Assembly (NCBI GenBank): GCA_964518955.1
Contig: CAZFHS010000028.1
Coordinates: 1 to 64,000 of the forward strand
Length of the DNA stretch: 64,000 nucleotides
Direction of reading: 5' to 3'
From: JBDGYW01 sp964518955
GTDB taxonomy: Bacteria > Gemmatimonadota > Gemmatimonadetes > Gemmatimonadales > GWC2-71-9
The notes under the pieces: model-generated
Seen by the model: the letters and a program-made list of their open reading frames with translations, nothing else
Database searches by the model: none
What the model was told of the DNA's origin: nothing
Translations under genes and position numbers: made by a program
Shown: positions 51,126 to 59,638 of the stretch, piece by piece
Layout of the letters: each line of letters begins with the position of its first letter
Position numbering within the stretch: position 1 is the stretch's first letter

Positions 51126-52908
51126 CGCTCTTACCTCCTCGACGAAGCACGTTCCACTCTCGTGTGTTGTGTTTTCTCGATTCACGATTTAAAGCAACCT
51201 TCTTCTCCAGCAGCTTCACCTTTTCATCTTCATCCGCCACGGTGATCTGCCTCGACACCGTGCGTTTTTTCGATTCCAGACAGCGGGCTTCAATCAAATT
51301 CAACGCACCCGCCACTATTGCATCGATATTCTGCTCACCCAAGCCCAGTTCGATCAGATGGGCCAATATGATTCTCGCCGCTCCGTCAACCTGAACCAGG
51401 AGATCGGTGACCGGGGTCTGTTCATCGGCAGCGGCGACCATCGCAATCAGATCACCTTCAGGCTGATTGAGTTCCCCGAGTTCCGGCAGGAGTTCACTGA
51501 CTCTCTTCCGCCATTCTGGTTCGTGCAGTAATACCCGCAACAGATCCCGCTCAGGGATACTCCTGGCAGAGTCATCCAGAACTGCTTGGGATTCCTGGTC
51601 GTCTCGGACGGGTCGGCTTCTCGATCCCGAAGATCTGCGACCCGATGCTTCTCGTTTCACTGATTCCACCGAAACTCCTAGCGCCTCGGCGGTGCGATCG
51701 ATGTAGAGGTCCTGTGTGACCGGGTCGATCGCGGCGCGAATGGTAGGCACCAACCTGTCGAGTGCACGCCGCCGCCCAGACAGAGTCCCAAACCACCCTT
51801 TGCGTTCCAGCAGTTGCAGCTTCCGTTCCATCACGTCGATGCCGTCGTCGAGCAGGCTCTTGATCGCGGCCGCCCCACCGCTGACGGCGAGCGTGTCGGG
51901 ATCTTCTCCGGCCGGAAGCGTGGCGATGGACACTCTGAGGCCGGCGCGGAGCAGTTCGTCGGCCGCCCTGAACGTTGCTCTCAGGCCCGCGGTATCGCTG
52001 TCGTAGAGTATCACCACGTCCTGGCAGTATTTCTTGATGAGAATGGCCTGGTCTTCCGTGAACGCTGTGCCCAAGGGGGCAACGACATTCTCAATGGAAA
52101 CTTCCACCAGGCGCAACACATCGAAATACCCTTCGACCACAACGACACTGTTTGCCTTGCGGATTGCGTGTTTGGCTGCGTCGAGATTGTACAGGAGCTG
52201 TCGCTTGCGGAAAATCTGAGACTCGGGCGAGTTCAGATACTTAGGCTCACCGTCGCCTAAAACACGACCACCAAAGCCAACAGTGCGACCTCTCAGGTCG
52301 CGAATCGGGAAGAGCAGGCGGTTCCAGAACCGGGCACGAACGCTGCCATCGTCACGCTTTGCAAGGAGTCCGGCGGCGTCTAGTACGCTCTGCTCGATGC
52401 CCAGAGTGTTCATGGCGTCTAAGAACTCGTTGCCTCTCGGCGCATAGCCGAGTCCCAAGGGCCCGAACCTATCCGGTTTTATGTCACGTTTTTCGAGGTA
52501 CCTGCGCGCTTGCTCACCGTCGGCTGCCTCGCATAGCCGCCTGACGTACCAGTCTGCCGCCACCGATACGGCCGAGAAAAGGGGCTCGCGGGGATCAGGG
52601 CCACCGGTAGGCCTATCGGGAATCGAAATTCCCACTCGGCGCGCCACCTCACGTACGGCGGCCGGGTACTCCATGCCCATGTGCTTCATGAAGAAGGTGA
52701 ATACGTCTCCGCCCTCATGACACACGAAACAGTAGAAGATCTGTTTTTTGGGAATGACCGCCAGGTTGCGGTGTTTACCCGAGTGAAATGGACACGGGCC
52801 GCGGTAGTCGGAGCCGGTGCGCTTCAGTTCCACCGATTCGCCGATGATCTCGACGATGTCGGCCGCATCGCGGACTTGCTCGATCAGTTCTTCGGGTATG
52901 CCGCTCAT
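51115..52908 (-). CDS. dnaG: DNA primase
   Basis: About 597 residues from the ATG at 52908 in an ATGA overlap with mutS2. The zinc finger is GPCPFHSGKHRNLAVIPKKQIFYCFVCHEGGDVFTF (CxxH...CxxC). The primase core has FRNRLLFPIRDLRGRTVGFGGRVL and the Toprim part VVVVEGYFDVLRLVEVSIENVVAPLGTAFTEDQA followed by ILYDSDTAGLRA. The C-terminal 150 residues correspond to the helicase-binding domain but are weakly conserved. It makes RNA primers at the replication fork. Confidence 0.96.
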   Translation of the reverse strand: MSGIPEELIEQVRDAADIVEIIGESVELKRTGSDYRGPCPFHSGKHRNLAVIPKKQIFYCFVCHEGGDVFTFFMKHMGMEYPAAVREVARRVGISIPDRPTGGPDPREPLFSAVSVAADWYVRRLCEAADGEQARRYLEKRDIKPDRFGPLGLGYAPRGNEFLDAMNTLGIEQSVLDAAGLLAKRDDGSVRARFWNRLLFPIRDLRGRTVGFGGRVLGDGEPKYLNSPESQIFRKRQLLYNLDAAKHAIRKANSVVVVEGYFDVLRLVEVSIENVVAPLGTAFTEDQAILIKKYCQDVVILYDSDTAGLRATFRAADELLRAGLRVSIATLPAGEDPDTLAVSGGAAAIKSLLDDGIDVMERKLQLLERKGWFGTLSGRRRALDRLVPTIRAAIDPVTQDLYIDRTAEALGVSVESVKREASGRRSSGSRSRPVRDDQESQAVLDDSARSIPERDLLRVLLHEPEWRKRVSELLPELGELNQPEGDLIAMVAAADEQTPVTDLLVQVDGAARIILAHLIELGLGEQNIDAIVAGALNLIEARCLESKKRTVSRQITVADEDEKVKLLEKKVALNRESRKHNTREWNVLRRGGKSGAG

Positions 52909-55301
52909 CTGTCGAACTCCGCGATGGTGACGCCACTGCCACCCTGCTGGGGCGACGCGAGCTTGAAGCTCTTGACTCTCGGATCGAGTTCGAGCACCTC
53001 CGCCACACGGGCTCTGAGTGCTCCAGTCCCTTTGCCGTGAATGATTCGCAACCACGGCAGATCGCCGGCAATCGCTCCGTCGAGCGCCAGGATGAGTTCA
53101 GCCTCTGCCTCGTCTCCGTTTCTACCGCGGAGGTCGATGTCTGATGAGGCGGACTCGGTAGCTAGGTTGAAGGCCTCGAGGCTTGGGTTCGGAGAGCGGG
53201 TTTTTCTAACTCGGTCAGCGTGCAGCGTGCAGCGTTCAACGTCTTCCTTTGTCGAGCGCTGCTCGTTGCCCGTTGCTCGCTGCACGCTCCCTTTGACCTT
53301 CCACCCCAACTTCTCAGCCTGTTTCTCCAACCGTTTTAGAGCCTCCCCCTCCTCGGTGACACCCTCTTCCACCATCTTGCGCGCCTGCTTGGCGGTCGTG
53401 TCCGTCTTGGCTCCGCGCGCCATTCCAAGTGCTTCTTCGACCCGTCGCCTCGCGTCTAGCAAGTACTGGCGCGCCTGTTGCCGGCCCTCTCGCTCGATCT
53501 CACGCTCCCGGTCGGCTACTTCTGCATCCCTATTCTCCAGCGACGCTGCCGCAGCATCCGCCTTTATCCGCTCGGCTTCCAGGCGGGCAATCTCGGCGGA
53601 GGCGGTGGCCTCCTTCTCGTTCAGCGCTTCCTCTCGCGCCTCGAGATCGGCCAGTATCGAATCCAGAGACCGTGCTGCCTCGGGCAATAGCACATCGGCT
53701 CGTGCCAACACATCTTCCGACAAACCCAAACGGCGCGCGATCGCGAGACCGTAGGAACGTCCTGGCATGTCTTTCACGAACCTATATGTGGGAGCGAGAG
53801 TCTCGACGTCAAAATGGAACGATGCATTTGCCATGCCCAACGTTTGGGATGCAAGCTCCTTCAGTCCACTCAAATGAGTCGTCGCAATCGTGAAACAGCG
53901 GCGGTCGTTCAGAGACTGAAGCACCGCTCCGGCAAGTGCTGTTCCCTCCGTCGGATCTGTGCCGCCACCCATCTCATCCAGCAAAACCAGCGACCTAGAA
54001 TCGGCACGCTCGAGAATATCCCTGAGAGCGGCCAGATGAGCGCTGTAGGTAGACAGACTCGCCGCGATGGATTGATGATCACCGATGTCAACGAATATCC
54101 GATCGAACACCGGAAGCGCGGTCTTCTTCCCCACGGGTGGCACGATTCCCGACTGCGAAAGCGCCACCACCAGCCCCACGGCCTTGAGCAAAACCGTCTT
54201 CCCTCCTGCATTCGGGCCGCTCACCAGGACCGAGAACTCTTCATCGGCGAACTCGAGAGTGAACGGCACGGGTTCCTCCGTTTCGAACAACAGCAGCGGG
54301 TGTTTGCCCTCTACAATCCGGAATCTCGTCGCGTCGTTCGTGAGCGTCGGCAGATGCCCGCCGGTGTCCATCGCATATCGAGTGCGGGCATAAAGGTCGT
54401 CCACCGCCACACACATCTCGACACCGGCTCGAAGCAATTCGGCAAAAGGCCTGAGGCTGTCAGTGAGGTTGCGCAGCACCGCCACAATCGCGCGGGCCTC
54501 CTCGGCTTCCCAGCCATTCACCTCGTTGCCAAGCTCCACCGCCTCGGCGGGCTCGACGAACAGGGTGGCCCCCGAACCCGACTCTCCATGCACGATACCT
54601 TTGACGCCCGATCGCGAATCGCGCCTCAACGGAATCACATAACGGCCGCCACGGACCGTAACCTCGCCTTGAGCATCTGCCCCGACGTTTTTCAGAGTCT
54701 TCTCCAAGAGGGCGCGCAACCTGGCTCGCGTGTCGCGGAGCTTGCGCCTTGCCGCGGCCAGTTGCGGAGACGCTCCGTCTTTGACGGTGCCGTCGGGCTC
54801 CAACGCACGTTCGATGGCCCCCGCGAGACTCGCCGGCGGGACTTCCACAACGAGTGCAGAAACGAGAGGCGCATCTTCCCCGACTCTCAGCAACTCCAGC
54901 TGCATCGCATTCATGGATGCCAACGCACCGCCAACGAGATTCAAATCGCCAGGTTCCAGAACGCTGCCCGGAATCTCCAAAGCCTCAATGGCGTCTGAAA
55001 TATCGTCGATGTGTTCCGGTCGAAACTCGTCACCGTCGCCCAACAACCCGTCGAGTTCTGCCACCATCGCGAGTTCTGACTGGATCCAATCGAGCGAGTT
55101 GCTGGGTCGCCTGGACCTGACTGAATCGGCACCTAGTGTCGAAACGGCGCGCTCCGCAATCGCGTCGAGCGCGGCAGCAAATTCCAACTCGTCCAGTGCT
55201 TCAGGAGAAGCGACGGCTGGAAAGGAGGAAGGGGTGTCTGCGACTCCCGTCGCGGACACCCCTTGCTGTTCCTCGTGCGAAACCGGTCGGTCGCTATTCA
55301 T
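52905..55301 (-). CDS. mutS2: Endonuclease MutS2 with repeat-derived insert
   Basis: About 798 residues from the ATG at 55301; an in-frame ATG at 55352 is the alternative. MutS core: VLVSGPNAGGKTVLLKAVGL (Walker A), then LLDEMGGGTDPTEGTALAGAVL (Walker B) and TTHLSGLKELA. A long coiled coil follows (about 500-660). A Ser/Arg/Thr-rich stretch at about 672-700 (VQRATGNEQRSTKEDVERC) comes from a heptad array with inverted arms. The Smr nuclease domain ends the protein: DIDLRGRNGDEAEAELILALDGA and LRIIHGKGTGALRARV. MutS2 suppresses recombination or rescues collided ribosomes. The insert lies in the flexible linker ahead of Smr. Confidence 0.95.
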   Translation of the reverse strand: MNSDRPVSHEEQQGVSATGVADTPSSFPAVASPEALDELEFAAALDAIAERAVSTLGADSVRSRRPSNSLDWIQSELAMVAELDGLLGDGDEFRPEHIDDISDAIEALEIPGSVLEPGDLNLVGGALASMNAMQLELLRVGEDAPLVSALVVEVPPASLAGAIERALEPDGTVKDGASPQLAAARRKLRDTRARLRALLEKTLKNVGADAQGEVTVRGGRYVIPLRRDSRSGVKGIVHGESGSGATLFVEPAEAVELGNEVNGWEAEEARAIVAVLRNLTDSLRPFAELLRAGVEMCVAVDDLYARTRYAMDTGGHLPTLTNDATRFRIVEGKHPLLLFETEEPVPFTLEFADEEFSVLVSGPNAGGKTVLLKAVGLVVALSQSGIVPPVGKKTALPVFDRIFVDIGDHQSIAASLSTYSAHLAALRDILERADSRSLVLLDEMGGGTDPTEGTALAGAVLQSLNDRRCFTIATTHLSGLKELASQTLGMANASFHFDVETLAPTYRFVKDMPGRSYGLAIARRLGLSEDVLARADVLLPEAARSLDSILADLEAREEALNEKEATASAEIARLEAERIKADAAAASLENRDAEVADREREIEREGRQQARQYLLDARRRVEEALGMARGAKTDTTAKQARKMVEEGVTEEGEALKRLEKQAEKLGWKVKGSVQRATGNEQRSTKEDVERCTLHADRVRKTRSPNPSLEAFNLATESASSDIDLRGRNGDEAEAELILALDGAIAGDLPWLRIIHGKGTGALRARVAEVLELDPRVKSFKLASPQQGGSGVTIAEFDR
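53218..53287. repeat. Heptad array with inverted arms inside mutS2
   Basis: Three units of GCGTGCA/GCGTTCA at 53218-53238 and four of GCTGCTC, GTTGCCC, GTTGCTC, GCTGCAC at 53258-53285. The outer ends GCGTGCAGCG (53218-53227) and CGCTGCACGC (53278-53287) are perfect inverted repeats. All within the coding sequence and in frame. Confidence 0.85.
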
Positions 55302-55451
55302 CGAAAACAGACAGAAAGCCACACTTTCGAGACCGTTGGACCAAACCGGCATCGAAGATTCGACTGTATTGCGTTACTGAGAAGACCTACGAAGCAAACA
55401 GCGGTAACTGATGAGCAATTACGCTTCATTACCCCCGGCGCTGGCCGACTA

Positions 55452-55637
55452 TCACCGTGGCGGCCGGCGTCTCTTGCGTCGAGCGGCGTTCAGCTTGCGC
55501 TTGCGCCTCTCGCTTGGTTTTTCGTAGTGGCGGTGCTTACGGAGATCCGAGAGAATGCCCGCCTTTTCGCATTTCTTCTTAAATCGCCTCAAGGCGCGCT
55601 CAAAACTCTCGTCCGCAAAGATTATTACTTCCGCCAT
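55452..55637 (-). CDS. rpsU: 30S ribosomal protein S21
   Basis: 61 residues from the ATG at 55637 (MAEVIIFADESFERALRRFKKKCEKAGILSDLRKHRHYEKPSERRKRK), a standard S21 with basic C-terminus RRKRRRPPR; the longer open frame to 55739 is not used. S21 is a small-subunit protein near the anti-Shine-Dalgarno region. A clear -10 element lies 22 bases before the start, so it seems to have its own promoter, although HIT and dnaJ precede it on the same strand. Confidence 0.96.
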   Translation of the reverse strand: MAEVIIFADESFERALRRFKKKCEKAGILSDLRKHRHYEKPSERRKRKLNAARRKRRRPPR

Positions 55638-55658
55638 CAGGCGTGCACCCCCATACAC

Positions 55659-55664
55659 ATTATA
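55659..55664 (-). promoter_or_regulatory. TATAAT -10 box of rpsU promoter
   Basis: The minus strand reads TATAAT in a notably AT-rich stretch (CTATATAGAAATTTTTC upstream). A TTTACA lies 21 bases upstream, longer than the usual spacing, so the -35 assignment is uncertain. Confidence 0.5.
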
Positions 55665-55723
55665 AGAAAAATTTCTATATAGACTTGTAAAGATATGGCC
55701 ATTATGCCCGGATCTCAAGGATC

Positions 55724-56062
55724 TTATCCGGGAGGCCACCCCATGATCCTGCCGCCGAGCACATGCGCATGGATGTGAAAGACGGTTTGACCGCCATCCG
55801 CATTGGTGTTTATCACAACACGATAGCCTGGTCCATCGAGACCTTCGCGCTTGGCAACACCCTTGGCGAACAGCATCAATCCCCCGATGAGGTTTTCATC
55901 AGCGACTTCGTTCAATGACGCGACGTGAGCTTTCGGGATCACGACAACATGCGTCGGCGCCTGAGCGGCGATGTCACGAAACGCGACATATCGATCGTCT
56001 GAGGCGACCATGTCCGTCGGTACTTCGCCGGCGGCTATTTTGCAAAACAGGCAGTCATTCAC
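55724..56062 (-). CDS. HIT-family nucleotide hydrolase
   Basis: 112 residues from a GTG at 56062, 2 bases after the dnaJ stop, with GGAG upstream. NDCLFCKIAAGEVPTDMV start with CxxC, then PTHVVVIPKAHVASL and the catalytic TVFHIHAHVLGGR (HxHxH). HINT-like proteins of this size hydrolyse nucleoside phosphoramidates or similar nucleotides. Gene context with dnaJ and rpsU is common among bacteria. The precise substrate is not known. Confidence 0.94.
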   Translation of the reverse strand: MNDCLFCKIAAGEVPTDMVASDDRYVAFRDIAAQAPTHVVVIPKAHVASLNEVADENLIGGLMLFAKGVAKREGLDGPGYRVVINTNADGGQTVFHIHAHVLGGRIMGWPPG

Positions 56063-56064
56063 GG

Positions 56065-57219
56065 CTACGCTCCAAATGCTTCCTTCATACGGTTCCAGAT
56101 CCGTCGGCCCAATCCATCTTCGGATGGCGGATCTCCTTCCAAATCGGCTAGTTGCTCGAAAAGATTGTCCATTTCGGGTGTTTTCTTGGTAGGCGTCCAA
56201 ACCTGCACGCGCACGTGTAACGCGCCCCGCCTGCCGTCGTTGAGGTTTGGCAACCCTTGACCACGAACAGTAACGATAGTGCCCGACTGCGTTCCCGCCG
56301 GGATTTCAATCGTCTCATCACCATAAGGTGTGGGGATCTCGAAGTCGTGGCCTAGCGCAGCCTGGCTGAACGAAACCGGAAGATCGTACACCAGGTCGTC
56401 GCCGCGCCGCTCGAATCGAGAATCATCCAGAACGTTCAGTTGAACGATGAGATCGCCATGGGGCCCGTTGCGCGGCCCAGCGGCTCCCTTGCCACGAAGC
56501 GTCAAATAGTTCTCGTTCGAGACGCCCGCCGGGACCTCTATGTCCACAACGGTATCGCGGCGTACTCGCCCATCACCGCGGCATTCCTCGCACGGTTCCG
56601 ATACGACGGAACCCTCACCATTGCAGGTGGGACAAGTCCCGACCGACACCAGCTGTCCGAACAGAGATTGCTGAGCTCGGCGAACTTCTCCCCTGCCACC
56701 GCAAGTCTGGCAAGTGCCCGGATTGCTGCCGGGAGAAGCGCCGGTGCCGCCACAGTTATCACAACCGTGCAGAGTCTTGAGTTTGATCTTGCGTGTGGAG
56801 CCGTGCGCCACGTCCTTTATCGCCAGGTCGAGGGACACTTTGATATCCTGTCCACGCCGGCGAGATCGCCGTTCCCTCTGGCCGCCGCCGAAGAACGAGT
56901 CAAACCCGCCCATACCTCCGAAATCGCGCATGAACATGTTGAGCGCTTCGGAGAGGTCGAACGTGTGAAACCCGCCGAAACCTCCGCCGCCGCCACCTTT
57001 CAACCCCGCCATGCCGTATTGATCGTATATCTGGCGTTTCTGAGGATCATTCAGGACGTCGTACGCTTCGCTGACCTCCTTAAACTTCTCTTCCGTAGCC
57101 TTCTCGCCCTCATTTCGGTCGGGATGGTACTGCATGGCAAGCTTCCGATAGGCCTTCTTGACCTCATCAGACGAGGCGTCACGGGAGACGCCGAGTACTT
57201 CGTAAAAATCGCGGGGCAT
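56065..57219 (-). CDS. dnaJ: Chaperone protein DnaJ
   Basis: 384 residues. The J domain has HPD at residues 32-34 (LAMQYHPDRNEGEKATEEKF). A Gly/Phe-rich part follows (GGGGGGFGGFHTFDL). Four zinc-binding CxxCxGxG repeats are complete (CDNCGGTG, CQTCGGRG, CPTCNGEG, CEECRGDG), and the C-terminal peptide-binding domain ends in IWNRMKEAFGA. Co-chaperone of DnaK. hrcA is upstream, but grpE and dnaK are not in this cluster. Confidence 0.97.
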   Translation of the reverse strand: MPRDFYEVLGVSRDASSDEVKKAYRKLAMQYHPDRNEGEKATEEKFKEVSEAYDVLNDPQKRQIYDQYGMAGLKGGGGGGFGGFHTFDLSEALNMFMRDFGGMGGFDSFFGGGQRERRSRRRGQDIKVSLDLAIKDVAHGSTRKIKLKTLHGCDNCGGTGASPGSNPGTCQTCGGRGEVRRAQQSLFGQLVSVGTCPTCNGEGSVVSEPCEECRGDGRVRRDTVVDIEVPAGVSNENYLTLRGKGAAGPRNGPHGDLIVQLNVLDDSRFERRGDDLVYDLPVSFSQAALGHDFEIPTPYGDETIEIPAGTQSGTIVTVRGQGLPNLNDGRRGALHVRVQVWTPTKKTPEMDNLFEQLADLEGDPPSEDGLGRRIWNRMKEAFGA

Positions 57220-57245
57220 GAATTAGGGTACCTGGGCGAGTTACC

Positions 57246-58289
57246 TCATTGCGCCAGTTCGCTCATCAACCTACTGGTATGACCCACCAACGCAACAACT
57301 TTGTGATATGGCATTCTGGTTGGGCCCATCACACCCAAAACACCGGAAAGCGGCCCCGCTACATACGTGGAGGTCACCAGAGTAAATGCGCTCAATTTCG
57401 GATCGAGGTTTTCACCCCCGATCGTCACCGTAATCCCGGGTTCGTGCCGATTCTGAAGCGCCTGTCTTAGAACTTCACGTCGTTCGGTGAGTTCGAGCAG
57501 GTTTCGCATCTGATCGTTGGAGCTGAACTCGGGTTGTTCGGCCAACATGGTGGCACTGCTCAGCACCACCGGATTACCGTCTGCACCTTGGAAGATCGTA
57601 TCGGCTTCTTCGACAAAAATGTTGAGCAATTCGTGTTCGTGACTCTCCATTGACACATCACGCAGCCGATCACGAAGCGTCGCTCTGATTTCCCGCAGGC
57701 TCAAGCCACTCAGGCGTTCGTTCAATACGCTGGCGAGGCTAGTGAGCGCCTGGTGCGGAAACGCATTGTCCACCTCGACAAATATGGTCTTGGCCGATCC
57801 GCTGCGGAGCAACAGCACCATCAAGAGGCGCCCATCCGCCGCCGGCATCAGTTCGAGCCGTTCCAGGATCGCGGCGTCGAATGAAGGAGCCACAGCCACA
57901 CCGAGCTCCTGAGTCAAAACACCCAGAACCTGTGCAGCCTTTTGTAGAATGTCCTCTATGGCAAACCTCTGGTCGTGAAACTCACGGCGGAGAGCACTCT
58001 CCTCCTGCTCCGTGAGCCGAGAGCTCCTCATCAGTCCGTCCACGTACACGCGATACGCAAGGTCTGTCGGCATGCGGCCGGCAGACGTGTGCGGATGAAA
58101 CAGATAGCCCTTCTCTTCCAGGTCGCTCATCGTGTTTCGGATCGTCGCCGCCGAAACACCTAGGTTGAATCTCTTCGCTATTGTGCGCGAACCTGCCGGC
58201 TCAGCGGTCTCCACGTAGCAGTGGATAACCGCTTGCAGCACTTGCTGCTCGCGAGTAGTAAGCCCTTCGGCAGATCTATCCCAAGTCAT
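57246..58289 (-). CDS. hrcA: Heat-inducible transcription repressor HrcA
   Basis: 347 residues from the ATG at 58289; the longer frame to 58406 overlaps hemW. The N-terminal winged helix is complete (EGLTTREQQVLQAVIHCYVETAEPAGSRTIAKRFNLGVSAATIRNTMSDLEEKGYLFHPHTSAGRMPTDLAYRVYVD shown in parts: GSRTIAKRF, SAATIRNTMSDLEEKGYL, HTSAGRMPT). The C-terminal part has the GAF-like VTSTYVAGPLSGVLGVMGPTRMPYHKVVALV. HrcA represses chaperone genes by binding CIRCE. I see no CIRCE-like inverted repeat upstream of this gene or of dnaJ. Confidence 0.96.
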   Translation of the reverse strand: MTWDRSAEGLTTREQQVLQAVIHCYVETAEPAGSRTIAKRFNLGVSAATIRNTMSDLEEKGYLFHPHTSAGRMPTDLAYRVYVDGLMRSSRLTEQEESALRREFHDQRFAIEDILQKAAQVLGVLTQELGVAVAPSFDAAILERLELMPAADGRLLMVLLLRSGSAKTIFVEVDNAFPHQALTSLASVLNERLSGLSLREIRATLRDRLRDVSMESHEHELLNIFVEEADTIFQGADGNPVVLSSATMLAEQPEFSSNDQMRNLLELTERREVLRQALQNRHEPGITVTIGGENLDPKLSAFTLVTSTYVAGPLSGVLGVMGPTRMPYHKVVALVGHTSRLMSELAQ

Positions 58290-58303
58290 GAGCGGACAAC
58301 AAT

Positions 58304-59434
58304 TTACCCACCTTCCGGCGAGGTGGTCAAGGCGGCAACTATCTCGTCCAGTCGTAGCCACCCTGAGGGGGTGAGACACCAGCGTCCCGCCTTTGTCTCC
58401 GCCCAACCGCTCTCCTCGGCCAACGCGACGAGACGCGGGTCCAAGGCGCCTATGTCAGCTCGGTCGAGCCCCTCGGTCACTCGCAATCCCAAGTAGACGC
58501 GTTCCAGCGCCGTCTGCGCCGCGGTGAGAACCTCTCGACCGCTTGTCGCGTCTCCCGAATCGGCAATGAGACGCTCGTACTGAGCCCACGGCCCGACATT
58601 CCAGCGCCGTTCTCTCCCATCGAAGCCGTGCGCTGACGGCCCTAGCCCCGCGTACCGGCTGCCATCCCAGTAGGCGTAGTTGTGTTTCGAGCGGTGCCCA
58701 TCCAAGGAATAGTTGGAGACCTCGTAGTGCTCATACCCGGCGCCTGTAAGCAGATCGTGTGCGAGTAGGAAATCGCTTGCGTAGGCCTCATCCGTGGCCG
58801 GTACTACTGTACCGCGTCTCATCCACCTGCCAAGCGCGGTGTTCGGTTCCACAGTTAGAGCATAGACACTGATGTGGTCCGGCCGCAGGTCGACGGCGCG
58901 TGCAAGGTCGGCCGAAAAACTGCGGTCGAGCTGTGCGGGGAGCGCTGCAATGAGGTCGATGGAGAGTGATGTTATGCCTGCATCCCGCACCGACCGAACT
59001 GCCGACGTTATCTGATCCGGCGAATGAGTTCTGTGCATCCACTCCAGAACCCGGACGTCGAACGATTGCACCCCGAGTGACACGCGATTCACACCAGCTT
59101 CCGTCCAGGCGGAGGCAGCACTATCGGAAACGTGTTCGGGGTTTGCCTCGAGAGTCACCTCCAACTGCGAGCTCGAAGCACATTCAGATTCGAGCAGGTA
59201 TGGTACCATCTCCATTACGAATTCAGCGGGCAACAGCGATGGAGTCCCGCCGCCCAGATACAGGGTCTCCAAAGGCGCATCGTCCCACTCTCCCGAGGCC
59301 TTTCGCTGCTCGTACTCTCGCAAGATCGCATCCACGTACCGGCGCGCGGGGACCTCTCGCCTGACGGCGATGGAGAAATCGCAGTAGATGCAGCGTCGGG
59401 AACAGAAGGGGACGTGGAGGTAGAGGTGGTTCAT
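58304..59434 (-). CDS. hemW: Radical SAM haem chaperone HemW
   Basis: 376 residues. The radical-SAM cluster motif is FCSRRCIYCDFSI (CxxxCxxC), followed by LYLGGGTPSLLP, VTLEANPEHV, GVNRVSLGVQSFD, SIDLIAALPAQ and YEHYEVSNYSLDGHRSKHNYAYWDG. All are HemN/HemW family features; the N-terminus is that of HemW, which inserts haem into proteins, rather than coproporphyrinogen dehydrogenase. A 200-base array of 7-bp repeats separates it from dprA upstream. Confidence 0.93.
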   Translation of the reverse strand: MNHLYLHVPFCSRRCIYCDFSIAVRREVPARRYVDAILREYEQRKASGEWDDAPLETLYLGGGTPSLLPAEFVMEMVPYLLESECASSSQLEVTLEANPEHVSDSAASAWTEAGVNRVSLGVQSFDVRVLEWMHRTHSPDQITSAVRSVRDAGITSLSIDLIAALPAQLDRSFSADLARAVDLRPDHISVYALTVEPNTALGRWMRRGTVVPATDEAYASDFLLAHDLLTGAGYEHYEVSNYSLDGHRSKHNYAYWDGSRYAGLGPSAHGFDGRERRWNVGPWAQYERLIADSGDATSGREVLTAAQTALERVYLGLRVTEGLDRADIGALDPRLVALAEESGWAETKAGRWCLTPSGWLRLDEIVAALTTSPEGG

Positions 59435-59494
59435 TGGCGCCGAATGATTGTGGAGGCGGTCACAGAGCAGGAGCGGGAGAGGCGGGAGAGGAAC

Positions 59495-59632
59495 GCGTGC
59501 AGCGGACAGCGTGCAGCGTGCAGCGGACAGCGTTCAGGCGTTCGGAGCGTTGCTCGCTGCACGTTGCCCGTTGCCCGTTGCTCGTTGCTCGTTGCCCGTT
59601 GCCCGTTGCCCGTTGCCCGTTGCTCGTTGCAC
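59495..59632. repeat. Heptad repeat array between dprA and hemW
   Basis: Six 7-bp units GCGTGCA/GCGGACA/GCGTTCA run from 59495 to 59536. After about 12 bases, twelve units GTTGCTC/GCTGCAC/GTTGCCC/GTTGCAC run from 59549 to 59632 without interruption. The two arms are partly inverted (GTGCAGC versus GCTGCAC), so the array could fold. It fills most of the gap between the genes. Confidence 0.92.
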
Positions 59633-59638
59633 ATTCCC

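Noticed and set aside
59495..59632. CRISPR array
   Set aside because: Units are only 7 bases with no unique spacers and no cas genes nearby.
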